34,073 bases of DNA, taken from an uncultured Gilliamella sp. Its GTDB lineage: Bacteria > Pseudomonadota > Gammaproteobacteria > Enterobacterales > Enterobacteriaceae. Below, one piece after another: positions 1-8,982 of this stretch. Numbering within the stretch: position 1 is the stretch's first letter; the number at the start of each line of letters is the position of its first letter. The DNA lies in NCBI GenBank assembly GCA_945291235.1, contig CALYQY010000012.1, positions 1-34,073 on the forward strand, in the 5' to 3' direction. Under the pieces are notes generated by a model. The model saw only the letters and a list, made by a program, of their open reading frames with translations, searched no databases and was not told the origin of the DNA. The position numbers and the translations under genes were made by a program.

Positions 1-678
1 TAATAATAGGGTCATCGGATAACCGACTACAAAAATGGAGAGTTGCGGTGTGATTCGGTTTAATAGCCCTAAAGCTAAGTTGACTATCAATAGTAATGTC
101 AGTAATGGTAATGCTAGCATTAAACCATTGATAAAGAGCAAACCACTCATCTCAATGACGGTTAAATAACCATTGTGATTTAAAGGATCGGCGGCTATTG
201 GAATAATATTAAAGCTATTTGATAAGCCATACAACAACCATAAATGGCCGTCGAGATTTAAAAAAATCAGTAAGGCGATTACATTAATTAATCTTGATAA
301 CACAGATGTGGAAGGTCCTCCTATGGGATCAAAAAAAGTTGCCATGCCTAATCCCATTTGCATAGAAATCAATTCGCCGGAAAACCGCATAGAGATAAAC
401 GCTAACTGCATAGCAAAACCAATCATCACACCAATCATAATTTGCTGAGCGATCATCCAAATCGCGGTTAAAGAATATATCGATAAGTCATCACTGAGCG
501 GTGAAGACGGCAACAGCATCGCAATGATTAAGGCTAATGCTATTTTTACACGGTTAGGCACCTCTTTTTCACCGGTAATGGGCGCAACCATAATCAAAGC
601 CAAAATACGCACAAAGGGAAAGAAGCAACCTTTAATCCAAGAGAAGAAATCGATATTGAAAAGCGTCTGAATATCCAT
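1..678 (-). CDS. fliR: Flagellar export gate protein FliR (3' end cut by window edge)
   Basis: FliR is an inner-membrane subunit of the FliPQR export gate of the flagellar type III secretion system. The frame is open from an ATG at 678 to base 1, giving 226 codons without a stop; the E. coli protein is about 261 residues, so roughly the last 35 are missing. The translation begins MDIQTLFNIDFFSWIKG and contains the family-typical GLGMATFFDP stretch near residue 110 and NRITPQLSIFVVGYP near the cut end. Several hydrophobic membrane segments are evident. It starts 5 bases after the fliQ stop and is the last visible gene of the fliLMNOPQR run. Identity is secure; only the C-terminus is unseen. 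Confidence 0.97.
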   Translation of the reverse strand, partial: MDIQTLFNIDFFSWIKGCFFPFVRILALIMVAPITGEKEVPNRVKIALALIIAMLLPSSPLSDDLSIYSLTAIWMIAQQIMIGVMIGFAMQLAFISMRFSGELISMQMGLGMATFFDPIGGPSTSVLSRLINVIALLIFLNLDGHLWLLYGLSNSFNIIPIAADPLNHNGYLTVIEMSGLLFINGLMLALPLLTLLLIVNLALGLLNRITPQLSIFVVGYPMTLLL

Positions 679-683
679 AACGC

Positions 684-953
684 TTAACTGGTTAAATTAG
701 GAATATCAGTAATAACAATCCGAATATAGTCAATCATTGTCGAAAGCATTGTTGGGCCTAAAATGATTAACACCACAATAACCGCTATAATTTTAGGAAT
801 GAATGATAATGTCATTTCGTTAATTTGGGTTGCTGCCTGCAATAAACTGATAATTAAACCGGTAATTAAAGCAGCTAACAGTATTGGACCCGCCAATGAA
901 GCGGCAACTTTAATCGCTTGCATGGCTAACGTGCTAATATATTCAGAGGGCAT
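684..953 (-). CDS. fliQ: Flagellar export gate protein FliQ
   Basis: Small inner-membrane subunit of the flagellar type III export gate, which assembles around FliP and FliR. It is 89 residues, the same as E. coli FliQ, with two hydrophobic helices at about 17-40 and 52-74 separated by a short polar loop containing QAATQINEMTL, the typical family signature. The ATG at 953 is preceded by an AAGGAA ribosome binding site. It lies between fliP and fliR in the usual order with short gaps, so it is surely co-transcribed. Confidence 0.97.
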   Translation of the reverse strand: MPSEYISTLAMQAIKVAASLAGPILLAALITGLIISLLQAATQINEMTLSFIPKIIAVIVVLIILGPTMLSTMIDYIRIVITDIPNLTS

Positions 954-976
954 ATCGTTCCTTAATCAAATCGCTA

Positions 977-1717
977 TTAGCTAAAAAAACTTTGTGCTAA
1001 AGAGCCTAATAACAGGTGCCAACCATCTGCTAACACAAATAACATTATTTTAAATGGCAGGGAAACCGTTGCCGGTGGAACCATCATCATCCCTAGCGCC
1101 ATTAAGGTGCTGGCAACCACTAAATCTATGACTAAAAACGGAATAAACAAGGTAAATCCGATCTGAAATGCGGTTTTTAATTCACTGACCACAAAAGCCG
1201 GTACAAGCACAGTTAATGGAATATCGTCACGAGTTTGAATATCACCAGCATGCGACATATTAACAAACAGTGCTAAATCGTTTTCACGTGTCTGGGTTAA
1301 CATAAATTCACGCAGTGGTTTGCTGGCGCTGGCTAACCCCTCTTGCATGGTAATTTGATTTTGTGAATAAGGAATATACGCATCGTGATAGATTTTATCG
1401 GTCACTGGCGACATAATAAAAAAAGTCATAAACAGTGCAATACCTAAAATAACCTGATTAGGCGGGGCTGACTGAGTGCCCAGCGCATTACGTAATAAAC
1501 CTAAAACAATGATGATGCGTGTAAAACTCGTCATCAATAATAAAATAGCCGGTATGAATGTCAGTAAAGTCAGAAACACTAAAGTTTCAACAGGTAATGA
1601 CCAACTTTGTACACCATTAGATGATGTCTGAGTCATAATCGACAGCGGCGTGACATCAGCAGAACTATAGAAACTAAATAACAATAAGCTGAGCAAAATA
1701 ACCCATTTTGACCACAC
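977..1717 (-). CDS. fliP: Flagellar export gate protein FliP
   Basis: Core subunit of the flagellar export channel. It is 246 residues (E. coli about 245) with a cleavable signal peptide at about 1-20 ([16 protein letters not shown]), followed by the conserved segments [16 protein letters not shown] and [17 protein letters not shown], and by C-terminal membrane helices with [15 protein letters not shown]. The start is GTG (1717) with GGAG about 9 bases upstream; no ATG fits better. It begins 6 bases after the fliO stop. Signal-peptide cleavage is a known property of the family and is inferred here. Confidence 0.97.
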   Translation of the reverse strand: MWSKWVILLSLLLFSFYSSADVTPLSIMTQTSSNGVQSWSLPVETLVFLTLLTFIPAILLLMTSFTRIIIVLGLLRNALGTQSAPPNQVILGIALFMTFFIMSPVTDKIYHDAYIPYSQNQITMQEGLASASKPLREFMLTQTRENDLALFVNMSHAGDIQTRDDIPLTVLVPAFVVSELKTAFQIGFTLFIPFLVIDLVVASTLMALGMMMVPPATVSLPFKIMLFVLADGWHLLLGSLAQSFFS

Positions 1718-1723
1718 TATTTG

Positions 1724-2140
1724 TTACTCCTTTTTAGATTTTAACGCTGACTGTAATAGTTGGTGAAACAAGCTATCTTTTTCACTTTCATTCGTTTCGG
1801 GTGGTTTGGCTAACAGCATTTCGGTGCGCTGCTCATTGATCGTATGCAGTAGTGTCATTTGATGTGGCGTGATCCCCACAACAAGGAGTTTATGATCGAC
1901 ATAGATGAGAACAACCCGTTCTTTAGGACTAATGTTGAAAGTAGCTTTAACTTCCATAAGTTGTTCGCCACGCTTTTTCCTGTTAATACGTTTAACCAAC
2001 CAAGCTAACAACACAATAATGGCTATCACACCGATTAATGAAATTGCGAACAATGAGCCGACTTGTGAATAAAAATTCATATCAGAGGGCATTGTTGTTG
2101 AACTGGTACTTGCCATAGTTGGCGCTGTTATGTTATTCAT
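1724..2140 (-). CDS. fliO: Flagellar export gate assembly protein FliO
   Basis: FliO is a bitopic membrane protein that promotes or stabilises FliP assembly in the export gate. This 138-residue protein has a short serine/threonine-rich N-terminus, one transmembrane helix at about 29-50, a basic stretch (KRINRKKR) just after it, and a compact cytoplasmic domain containing KERVVLIYVDHKLLVVGITPH, of which VGIT is the typical element. The ATG overlaps the fliN stop by one base (TAATG), which indicates translational coupling. FliO is the least conserved protein of this group, so identity rests on domain form plus position between fliN and fliP. Confidence 0.94.
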   Translation of the reverse strand: MNNITAPTMASTSSTTMPSDMNFYSQVGSLFAISLIGVIAIIVLLAWLVKRINRKKRGEQLMEVKATFNISPKERVVLIYVDHKLLVVGITPHQMTLLHTINEQRTEMLLAKPPETNESEKDSLFHQLLQSALKSKKE

Positions 2141-2520
2141 TAGCGACTCAATCGGCGTACACGTTCTGAAGGCGTAATAATATCGGTTATACGTACGCCA
2201 TAATTATCACCGACCACCACAATTTCACCTTGAGCAATTAAATAACCATTAATTAATATATCTAATGGCTCACCGGCTAATCCGTCCAAAGCAATCACTG
2301 AACCTTGTGTTAAATTTAACAGATCTTTAATTGCCATTTTAGTTCTGCCAAGCTCGACACTTAAGTTAACCGGAATATCCAAAATAAGATTTATATCTTG
2401 TTTTTTCACTTCGGATTGTTGTGGTGATAATGTTTCAAAGATCACATCTTGTGTGGTTGGCTTATCATTTGTTTCATTTTGAGATTGAGTATCATCGCTA
2501 TTTTGTTTGATATCAGTCAT
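2140..2520 (-). CDS. fliN: Flagellar motor switch protein FliN
   Basis: C-ring component of the rotor switch, also a docking site for the FliH-FliI export ATPase. The frame opens at 2535, but the ATG at 2520 is chosen because AAGGAG lies 6 bases before it inside the end of fliM; this gives 126 residues beginning MTDIKQ. The first about 45 residues are polar and variable. The C-terminal SpoA domain is typical: NLSVELGRTKMAIKDLL, then DILINGYLIAQGEIVVVG and a final ITPSERVRRL. It overlaps fliM by 8 bases. In a chemotactic cell the switch responds to CheY-P bound first at FliM. Confidence 0.97.
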   Translation of the reverse strand: MTDIKQNSDDTQSQNETNDKPTTQDVIFETLSPQQSEVKKQDINLILDIPVNLSVELGRTKMAIKDLLNLTQGSVIALDGLAGEPLDILINGYLIAQGEIVVVGDNYGVRITDIITPSERVRRLSR

Positions 2521-3550
2521 TGAACACTCCTTCATTCAATTGTTCTAATACAGGATTACTTACCTGTTCTACTTGAATTGCGTATTGTTTATTCACTCGA
2601 CCATAATGCCCTTTTAATACTGGCACACCGCCAATTGTGACATCAAGGCTATCAGGCTTTTCTATATCTAAAATATCATTGACTTTTAATGCCAATAGTT
2701 TTGCGACAGTCGTTTGAATTTGAGTGAAGTTGGCGACTAATTCAACGGTTGATTGTTTAATACCACTGGTTAACGAGCTCATCCAAACATTGTCATCTTG
2801 ATAAGTTTGTTGCTCAATCGGTGGTTTGATTAATAACTCTTTGATAGGTTCAACCATTGCATAAGGAATGCAGATACAAAACGTAGCTTTACTGTTTCCA
2901 ATCTCCACTTTGAACGTTGTGGCTAAAACCACATCGTCAGGTGAGCTGGTGATATTAGTAAATTTGCTTTGTACTTCTGATCGAATATATTCTGTTTCAA
3001 TAGTGTAAATATCTGTCCAAGCATTTTGATAAATCGTTAATGCAAGCTCTAATACCCGTTTAATGATCTGTTGCTCAGTATGGGTAAATTCTCGCCCTTC
3101 GGTTTCCACTTTGGCGGCATGCCCATCACCACCAAATAGCGTATCGACGACAATAAAAACAATTTCAGGTGAAAATGAAAATAAACTTGTGCCCCGTAAA
3201 GGATTAAGGTGAACTAAATTTAAATGATAGGTAGATGAAACTTCTGAAAATTCTTTAAACGTTTGTGTTTCAATTGGCGAAGCAATCACGTCAGTATTAC
3301 GGCGCAATAAATTGAATAAACCGATCCTAAATTGCCGGGCAAAACGTTCATTAATAATTTCTAATGCCGTTAAACGCTCAGGAATAAAACTATGTTTAAC
3401 CGATAAATCATAAGGTTTTACTTCGGTTTTTTTACCTTGTAGGGTTTGAGTATCAAATCCGTTATCATTTTTTTTCATTGATGAACTATCCAATAACTCG
3501 GTATCGGAAGGCTCACTATTATTGACAGTAGATTTGAACTTATCGGACAT
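2513..3550 (-). CDS. fliM: Flagellar motor switch protein FliM, N-terminal CheY motif degenerate
   Basis: Central C-ring switch protein linking FliG to FliN and normally binding phospho-CheY through its extreme N-terminus. The ATG at 3550 gives 345 residues and follows GGTGA by 5 bases; a GTG at 3559 is an alternative that adds three residues. The middle domain is clear: PERLTALEIINERFARQF, NLLRR, and the FliG-contact loop GGDG at about 140-143 followed by EGREFTHTEQ. The SpoA-like C-terminus ends PVLEQLNEG. The first about 40 residues are low-complexity and contain no EIDALL-type motif; the nearest resemblance is DTELLDSS at about residues 16-23. Function as a structural switch protein is secure; CheY control is in doubt. 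Confidence 0.97.
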   Translation of the reverse strand: MSDKFKSTVNNSEPSDTELLDSSSMKKNDNGFDTQTLQGKKTEVKPYDLSVKHSFIPERLTALEIINERFARQFRIGLFNLLRRNTDVIASPIETQTFKEFSEVSSTYHLNLVHLNPLRGTSLFSFSPEIVFIVVDTLFGGDGHAAKVETEGREFTHTEQQIIKRVLELALTIYQNAWTDIYTIETEYIRSEVQSKFTNITSSPDDVVLATTFKVEIGNSKATFCICIPYAMVEPIKELLIKPPIEQQTYQDDNVWMSSLTSGIKQSTVELVANFTQIQTTVAKLLALKVNDILDIEKPDSLDVTIGGVPVLKGHYGRVNKQYAIQVEQVSNPVLEQLNEGVFND

Positions 3551-3555
3551 AGAAA

Positions 3556-4023
3556 TCACCGTATAATAAAATCAGTAAATAATACTTCATCAATTTTTAC
3601 CTTATGTTTTGCATCATATTGGCGTGATAAAGCTGTCTTAATTTGTTCTTGTAAATCGATTTTGCCGGCTTCTTTTTTAAGATCACTGACATACTGTTTA
3701 GAAGTTAAAAGTAATACATCGCTTCTTACTTCCGGTAGATATTCTAATAACACCGTTTTTTGCTCTTCATTAGCAACGCGTAATACCATACCAACATAGA
3801 GAATTTTATTAATATCAACACTCTTTTCTGAGGTTGGTAGTGATATAGTGAAAGGTTTTAATGTTAAAAAAACCGGTGACACAATTTCCACCTCTTCTTG
3901 AGCCTGGACGGTATTTTTGGATTTATTTTGTAACCACAAATAAGCAGCAGCACCTAAGGCTAACAAAGTAATGAGAATAAGTATTAAGTTAAAAACACTT
4001 ATTTTTTTTTGTGTAGTTGGCAT
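3556..4023 (-). CDS. fliL: Flagellar basal body-associated protein FliL
   Basis: Inner-membrane protein near the stator that supports motor torque. It is 155 residues (E. coli 154), with a short cytoplasmic N-terminus, one membrane helix at about 10-31 (LILILITLLALGAAAYLWL), and a periplasmic domain that includes LKPFTISLP and a conserved tail ending VLFTDFIIR. It is the first gene of the fliLMNOPQR segment, following a 180-base gap after fliK that carries a probable FlhDC-dependent promoter. The stop lies only 5 bases before the fliM ATG. Confidence 0.96.
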   Translation of the reverse strand: MPTTQKKISVFNLILILITLLALGAAAYLWLQNKSKNTVQAQEEVEIVSPVFLTLKPFTISLPTSEKSVDINKILYVGMVLRVANEEQKTVLLEYLPEVRSDVLLLTSKQYVSDLKKEAGKIDLQEQIKTALSRQYDAKHKVKIDEVLFTDFIIR

Positions 4024-4089
4024 AATTATTATTATCTCAATAAAAATAAAGAAAATTTATAGCTAAATAAATAGCAAAAAATTATAAAA

Positions 4090-4156
4090 ATAATAAATCA
4101 TGCAAAAAGAATTAATTTGAAGAATAGGCAATAAAAATACCACCTATTCGACCTTT
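4090..4156 (-). promoter_or_regulatory. Probable FlhDC box and promoter of fliLMNOPQR
   Basis: In the 180-base fliK-fliL gap, the minus strand carries AAAGG (4156-4152), TC, GAATAGGT (4149-4142), a 12-base spacer, GCCTATTC (4129-4122), TTC and AAATT (4118-4114). This is an imperfect palindrome that fits the E. coli FlhDC consensus AAYGS-N2/3-AAATARCG-N10/12-CGYTATTT-N2/3-SMRTT at about 18 of 26 informative positions by my hand count. TATTAT at 4095-4090 lies 27 bases past the right half, the spacing also seen at the other boxes in this window. The rest of the gap is AT-rich with nothing else I can name. Confidence 0.5.
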
Positions 4157-4203
4157 TCAGCTTTAATTGGTAACAGACATTAGGTTATTAACATCATCAC
4201 TAT

Positions 4204-5388
4204 TTAAGCAAAGATACTGAGCCCGGAATAAGTCGATATCTTTTCTTGATGAGATTGCTCGATTGATTCATCAAAATCATCTGGTAATAATTCATCCATA
4301 AATTCTTTATGTTGGGGATCACTTGATGATTGTTCTGAATCATTCTTCATTGAAAACTCTCTGATATCGGTATGCTGTAATGTCATCCCTTGCTCTTCAA
4401 GCGAAGTTTTAAGATAGGGTAATGCCGACTCCAATACGCCTTTAACGGCATTATGTGCAGCCAGCATTTGAAGATTAAGCTTATCATCAATCATAGCAAG
4501 TTTGATATGTAACGATCCTAATGTTTCGGGGTGTAGTTTAATTTCAGCATTTTGTACACCTTGACGACAAATCATGGTAATTTTTTCAGTTAATGATGTT
4601 TGCCATTTTGAGACATCAATCGGCATCGGAAGTTTCATGGCAAAAACTTCCGAATTAGGCATCGTAGACGGCAGTAAAGTAGTCAGAAAATTTTGCCCGT
4701 CAACCACATTAAAAAAAGAGGATGATTGCTCTAAATTAATTGGGCTTATGTTTTCAATATTATTGAGCTGTTCCATTTGCTCAACAATAGAGTTAAAACT
4801 CGGTGTCGTATTTTGAGTATTGATACTAGTTTGCAAAGGTGAGAGATAACTTTGTACTTTATCAACGTTGGCATGCTCGATAGTTTGCTCGTCGCTGTTT
4901 GAATTTGATAAGTGTGTCACCTGATCTTTCACCGAAGTTTTACTATAAAATTGCTCGCTTTCATTAATTGAAATAAGTAATCGTTGAGCTGATCGAATGT
5001 CAATCGCCGCATATTGCTCGCCACTATCTTCAACTACCTTATCTAACATCAACGAATCAGTCAATTTAGTATTGATTGTCGAGATGTGATCTTCACCCAT
5101 TTCACCTTGGTTGAATGAGCAATCAATTGTTAAGCTCGTTTGTTGTAAGTTAAACGTATCGAATGGATTAGCCATGGCGATTAAGATATCACTGACATCA
5201 CCTTCATCATATTTATCGACAATATCAGATTCAGCCGTTAGACCATTTTCGGTGACAACTATTTGCTTTTGGTTTTGCGCTAAAAGTTGCTGAAATAACT
5301 CACCGTCAGCAAACGACGGATCGGTTTGATTAAATTCTAATTGTTGAGATGTGTTTAATGATATATCACTGGTGAGATTAATATTCAT
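4204..5388 (-). CDS. fliK: Flagellar hook-length control protein FliK
   Basis: Secreted molecular ruler that measures the hook and switches export specificity through FlhB. It is 394 residues (E. coli 375). The N-terminal about 245 residues are polar, Asn/Gln/Ser-rich and poorly conserved, as is usual. The C-terminal switch domain spans about 255-345, with the conserved LHPETLGSL at 285-293, a following beta strand LHIKLAMIDDKLNLQM, and a helix ending in LKTSLEEQG. An acidic/polar tail follows. The ATG is preceded by AAGGAG within the end of fliJ, which it overlaps by 11 bases. Confidence 0.95.
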   Translation of the reverse strand: MNINLTSDISLNTSQQLEFNQTDPSFADGELFQQLLAQNQKQIVVTENGLTAESDIVDKYDEGDVSDILIAMANPFDTFNLQQTSLTIDCSFNQGEMGEDHISTINTKLTDSLMLDKVVEDSGEQYAAIDIRSAQRLLISINESEQFYSKTSVKDQVTHLSNSNSDEQTIEHANVDKVQSYLSPLQTSINTQNTTPSFNSIVEQMEQLNNIENISPINLEQSSSFFNVVDGQNFLTTLLPSTMPNSEVFAMKLPMPIDVSKWQTSLTEKITMICRQGVQNAEIKLHPETLGSLHIKLAMIDDKLNLQMLAAHNAVKGVLESALPYLKTSLEEQGMTLQHTDIREFSMKNDSEQSSSDPQHKEFMDELLPDDFDESIEQSHQEKISTYSGLSIFA

Positions 5389-5842
5389 TCAATGCTCTCC
5401 TTGCTAATTGCTGTTGGGCAAATTCATCGGTCATTTTTTGCTGTAAACGACTTTGTTGTTGCATATATTTTTGATGTTGTTTATTGAGCAGCGTTGTAAA
5501 AGTATTTAAATTTTTTTGCGATTGATTAAGTTCATTGGTGATCTGTTTTTGTTTGATATCCAACGTTAATAACAACTTTTTTTGTTGTTCAATACCATGT
5601 TCAATTGCTGAAATAAATGCATTAAAATTACTTAACTCACACCCTTTAATGCCGTTTGATAGTGCATCATTTAATCGTTGTTGATATTCGGTATAATAAT
5701 CATTTAATACATTAAGCTGCGACTGCGCATTACGTTGATTATCATGAGCATGTTTCAATTTTATTAATGTGTTATCAACCGATTTTTGGGCTAATTTTTT
5801 TAACGTTAAAAATGCAAATTGTCCCGGATTTTGCTTATTCAT
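5378..5842 (-). CDS. fliJ: Flagellar export chaperone/stalk protein FliJ
   Basis: Coiled-coil protein that inserts into the FliI hexamer and escorts export to FlhA. It is 154 residues (E. coli 147), almost wholly helical and Gln/Lys/Leu-rich, with heptad-like hydrophobic spacing over about 10-145 and no membrane segment. Sequence conservation is low, so the call depends on length, coiled-coil character and its place between fliI and fliK. AGGA lies 8 bases before the ATG at 5842. The 21-base gap after fliI indicates the same transcript. Confidence 0.92.
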   Translation of the reverse strand: MNKQNPGQFAFLTLKKLAQKSVDNTLIKLKHAHDNQRNAQSQLNVLNDYYTEYQQRLNDALSNGIKGCELSNFNAFISAIEHGIEQQKKLLLTLDIKQKQITNELNQSQKNLNTFTTLLNKQHQKYMQQQSRLQQKMTDEFAQQQLARRALNEY

Positions 5843-5863
5843 TATTATTTCCTAACTGACAAC

Positions 5864-7243
5864 TTAAGAACCAACTATACTTAACAACTGCTGATAAGCT
5901 TCTTGATAACTACAATGCTCATCAATCCCTTGTTGTAAAAAATGCTGCATCGCCGGAAACAACTTGATCGCTTGATCTAATAATCGATCGGTGCCCGATA
6001 CATAAGCCCCTACATTAATCAAATCACGATTACGCTGAAAGCTGGAAAAAAGTTGTTTAAATAAACGTGATTTTCGTTCATCTTCCGGTGCAGTCAAATC
6101 GGTCATTACACGGCTGATCGACGCTTCTATGTCAATAGCAGGGTAATGCCCTGATTCTGCAAGCTGGCGTGACAATACAATATGACCATCTAAAATTGCT
6201 CTTGCCGAATCGGCAATTGGGTCTTGCTGATCATCGCCTTCTGTTAATACCGTATAAAAAGCGGTAATCGCACCTTTACCTTGCGCATCATTACCCGCTC
6301 GCTCAACTAAGGCCGGTAGTTTGGCAAAGACGGACGGTGGATACCCTTTAGTTGCAGGCGGTTCACCAATTGCCAAAGCGATTTCTCGTTGCGCCATGGC
6401 ATAACGGGTTAAAGAATCCATGATGAGTAACACATTGAATCCTTGTTCTCGAAAGTTTTCGGCAATTTTGGTGGCGTAGGTTGCACCTTGTAAGCGCAGT
6501 AAAGGCGAAACATCAGCAGGAGCGGCGACCACAACTGATCGGGCAAGTCCTTCTTCACCAAGGATATTTTCAATAAAATCTTTAACTTCTCGTCCACGTT
6601 CGCCAATTAATCCTACAACAATAATATCGGCCTTTGTATAACGAGCCATCATGCCCAGTAATACACTTTTACCCACACCGGAACCGGCAAATAATCCCAT
6701 CCGTTGTCCTTGACCAACAGTGAGTAAAGCATTAATAGCTCTAATGCCAACATCTAACACCTGACTAATAGGCGTGCGCTGTAGTGGATTGAGTGATTTA
6801 CTGGCTAATCCTTCATATTCGATATGTTCTGGCAACGGTTTTCCGTCAAGTGGTTTACCCATTGCATCAACTACTCGCCCTAATAAGCCCATACCAATTG
6901 GCAAAACTTTATGACTAAAATGGGCTAAATCGTATTGGGAGGTATATACTCTGGCACCAAGCAAAATACCGTCAGTTGATTCAAATGGCATTAAATATAG
7001 TGTTTGCTCATTGAAACCAACAACCTCACACTCAACCGCTTCAATTTTTCCATGCGTTTGTCGCTCTACAAAGCAGTTTGAGCCTAACGGTAGTTTTAAT
7101 CCGACCGCTTCTAAGACTAATCCGGATGCTTTAACTAATCGCCCATATTGCCGAATCAAAGATAAAGATTGCAGTTGCGTTGTTGCCCGATCAATCTTAG
7201 CCATCCATTGAGAACCAAACGCCACGCTATTGCTTATCCCCAT
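5864..7243 (-). CDS. fliI: Flagellum-specific ATPase FliI
   Basis: ATPase of the flagellar export apparatus, related to the F1 beta subunit; it hydrolyses ATP to deliver substrates and chaperones to the gate. It is 459 residues (E. coli 457). The P-loop AGSGVGKS is at 186-193, the catalytic-region GERGRE at about 214-219, and the Walker B strand [10 protein letters not shown] at 271-280. [16 protein letters not shown] and [13 protein letters not shown] are typical of FliI. The N-terminal residues 15-35 should bind FliH. The start overlaps the fliH stop by 17 bases; no strong ribosome site is seen, so an internal ATG at 7204 remains possible. Confidence 0.98.
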   Translation of the reverse strand: MGISNSVAFGSQWMAKIDRATTQLQSLSLIRQYGRLVKASGLVLEAVGLKLPLGSNCFVERQTHGKIEAVECEVVGFNEQTLYLMPFESTDGILLGARVYTSQYDLAHFSHKVLPIGMGLLGRVVDAMGKPLDGKPLPEHIEYEGLASKSLNPLQRTPISQVLDVGIRAINALLTVGQGQRMGLFAGSGVGKSVLLGMMARYTKADIIVVGLIGERGREVKDFIENILGEEGLARSVVVAAPADVSPLLRLQGATYATKIAENFREQGFNVLLIMDSLTRYAMAQREIALAIGEPPATKGYPPSVFAKLPALVERAGNDAQGKGAITAFYTVLTEGDDQQDPIADSARAILDGHIVLSRQLAESGHYPAIDIEASISRVMTDLTAPEDERKSRLFKQLFSSFQRNRDLINVGAYVSGTDRLLDQAIKLFPAMQHFLQQGIDEHCSYQEAYQQLLSIVGS

Positions 7244-7991
7244 GTATACATTCAGACATTATTTTCCATTGTTCGGCAATACATGCATCAATTTCATTGG
7301 TATCAGTAAATACCTTGCACCCGCCCGGCTCAATGCTGGCATCTGGAACAATTTGCCATTCATTTTGGTTAGTTTGTTCATTCAGCAGAAGCTCTAGCCA
7401 TTGCAAATCACTCGGATTAAGATGCAATGATAGCGGTTTGGATAACATTGAACACTCTTGAACTAGCGCTTTAATTGTCTGCATTAATTGTTTTTGCCGT
7501 ACTTTGGTGATAGAGCCAACTGTTTTTTCGGCAGCAACTAAGGCCAAATCAAATAATTTAGGTACGATTAGTGCATCAATATCGTCGATAGCTTGCTGAA
7601 AATTGGTTACTAAATTACTAATTGATTTAACAGCATTTAGTTTTTCATCATTAAGCTGCTCCTCAATTTGGGCTCGCCCTTCTTGTTGACCAAGTTGATA
7701 ACCTTGCTCATAACCGGCTTGATGACCAACGTTAATCCCCTCTTGTTTGCCTAAATTAAATCCTTCTTGATAAGCTTGTTCTTTGGTTTGCTGTCGAATA
7801 TTTTCCAACTCTCGCTCAATTTCCAGCGGATCGACTTGCATAACAGCCGACTCAGCTTCAACTTCTGCAAGCAAGTCCAGTTCGACAATGTCTAACTCGT
7901 GTATTGGTTTTGTTAATTGTGATAATTCCGATGCGGATAAATCTTGAAAATTTAGTGGTTGCCAACTTATCGCATTTGAATGATTAGACAT
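7227..7991 (-). CDS. fliH: Flagellar export ATPase regulator FliH
   Basis: FliH dimers bind FliI and FliN and place the ATPase at the C-ring. The chosen ATG at 7991 (MSNHSNAIS) gives 254 residues and follows GGTGA by 8 bases; the frame stays open to a GTG at 8006. Residues about 80-115 hold a run of glycine repeats ([27 protein letters not shown]), matching the GxxxG-rich helix that defines FliH. The C-terminal V-ATPase-E-like domain includes [10 protein letters not shown] and EPGGCKV. It is somewhat longer than E. coli FliH (about 228). It overlaps fliG by 8 bases. Confidence 0.96.
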   Translation of the reverse strand: MSNHSNAISWQPLNFQDLSASELSQLTKPIHELDIVELDLLAEVEAESAVMQVDPLEIERELENIRQQTKEQAYQEGFNLGKQEGINVGHQAGYEQGYQLGQQEGRAQIEEQLNDEKLNAVKSISNLVTNFQQAIDDIDALIVPKLFDLALVAAEKTVGSITKVRQKQLMQTIKALVQECSMLSKPLSLHLNPSDLQWLELLLNEQTNQNEWQIVPDASIEPGGCKVFTDTNEIDACIAEQWKIMSECIHGDKQ

Positions 7992-8982
7992 ATTCATCAT
8001 CACCACTACTTAAGATCATTTCACCGGTTTCAGCTAACCTACGTGCAATAACCAAAATTTTCTTCTGTTCAGTTTCAACTTGTGACAATCTAACAGGCGG
8101 TCGATTTTCTAAATCTTCACGCAAGATAGATGCAGCACGTTGCGACATATTACTTAATAATTTTTCACGTAATGAGAGTGATGCGCCTTTTAATGCAATA
8201 ATTAATGTCTCGTTATCAACTTCTTTGAGTAAACGTTGGATACTTCTATCATCAACTTCAACCAGATTTTCAAATAAGAACATTTCGTCAATAATTTTCT
8301 GTGCAAGCTCACCGTCATAATCACGCAATGCGTTGATAACCAGCTCTTCTTGCTGTGATTTCATCAAGTTAATGATTTCAGCCGCAGTGCGGATACCACC
8401 AAGATTGTTCAATTTAATATTTTGTCCGTGCAGTAAGGTTGATAACGAAGTAGACAGGACTTGTAATGCTGAAGGTTCAACACCACCAAAGGTTGCGATA
8501 CGTAACATCACATCATTACGCAACTCATCATCAAATAGATTTAATATTTCAGCGGCTAAATCACGATTGAGATGAACTAATATGGTTGCAATAATTTGTG
8601 GGTGCTCTTTTTTCACCAAATCAACTGCCCGTGCTGCATCAACAAAATTAAGCATTTCAAGCCCGTCTGTTGCTTCCTCTCGGTCTGTTTTCAATAATTC
8701 ATCAAGTAATCGGCCAGCTTTTTCACTACCAATCGATTTTTCGAGTATTGAACGCAAATAGCCGTTGGTATCGGTATTTAATACCGCACACTCTTCAAGT
8801 GTGACTTGGCACTCATTAAGTATGCCTTTTAATTGATCTTGCGAAAATTGTGGCAAAGACATCATTGCGCTACTAATTTGTTGTACTTCTTTTGGGCTGA
8901 GGTACTGCATAACCTGAGAGGCAAGATCCTCACCCAACACCATTAAAACTGTCGCTGCTTTTTGGGATTGACTTAAGGTCAT
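7984..8982 (-). CDS. fliG: Flagellar motor switch protein FliG
   Basis: Rotor protein that contacts MotA and generates torque; it joins the MS ring (FliF) to FliM. It is 332 residues (E. coli 331). EHPQIIATILVHL at 126-138 is the middle-domain FliM-binding motif, followed by a hinge segment with RTAAEIINLMK. The C-terminal torque helix keeps the charged set K265, R282, E289, D290 and R298, equivalent to E. coli K264, R281, D288, D289 and R297, with one conservative Asp-to-Glu change. The ATG overlaps the fliF stop by one base, so translation is probably coupled. Confidence 0.98.
   Translation of the reverse strand: MTLSQSQKAATVLMVLGEDLASQVMQYLSPKEVQQISSAMMSLPQFSQDQLKGILNECQVTLEECAVLNTDTNGYLRSILEKSIGSEKAGRLLDELLKTDREEATDGLEMLNFVDAARAVDLVKKEHPQIIATILVHLNRDLAAEILNLFDDELRNDVMLRIATFGGVEPSALQVLSTSLSTLLHGQNIKLNNLGGIRTAAEIINLMKSQQEELVINALRDYDGELAQKIIDEMFLFENLVEVDDRSIQRLLKEVDNETLIIALKGASLSLREKLLSNMSQRAASILREDLENRPPVRLSQVETEQKKILVIARRLAETGEMILSSGDDEYV

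Noticed and set aside
4122..4149. GAATAGG/CCTATTC inverted repeat as a fliK terminator
   Set aside because: Long 14-base loop, no T-run directly after the stem, and a better fit to an FlhDC palindrome with a -10 downstream.
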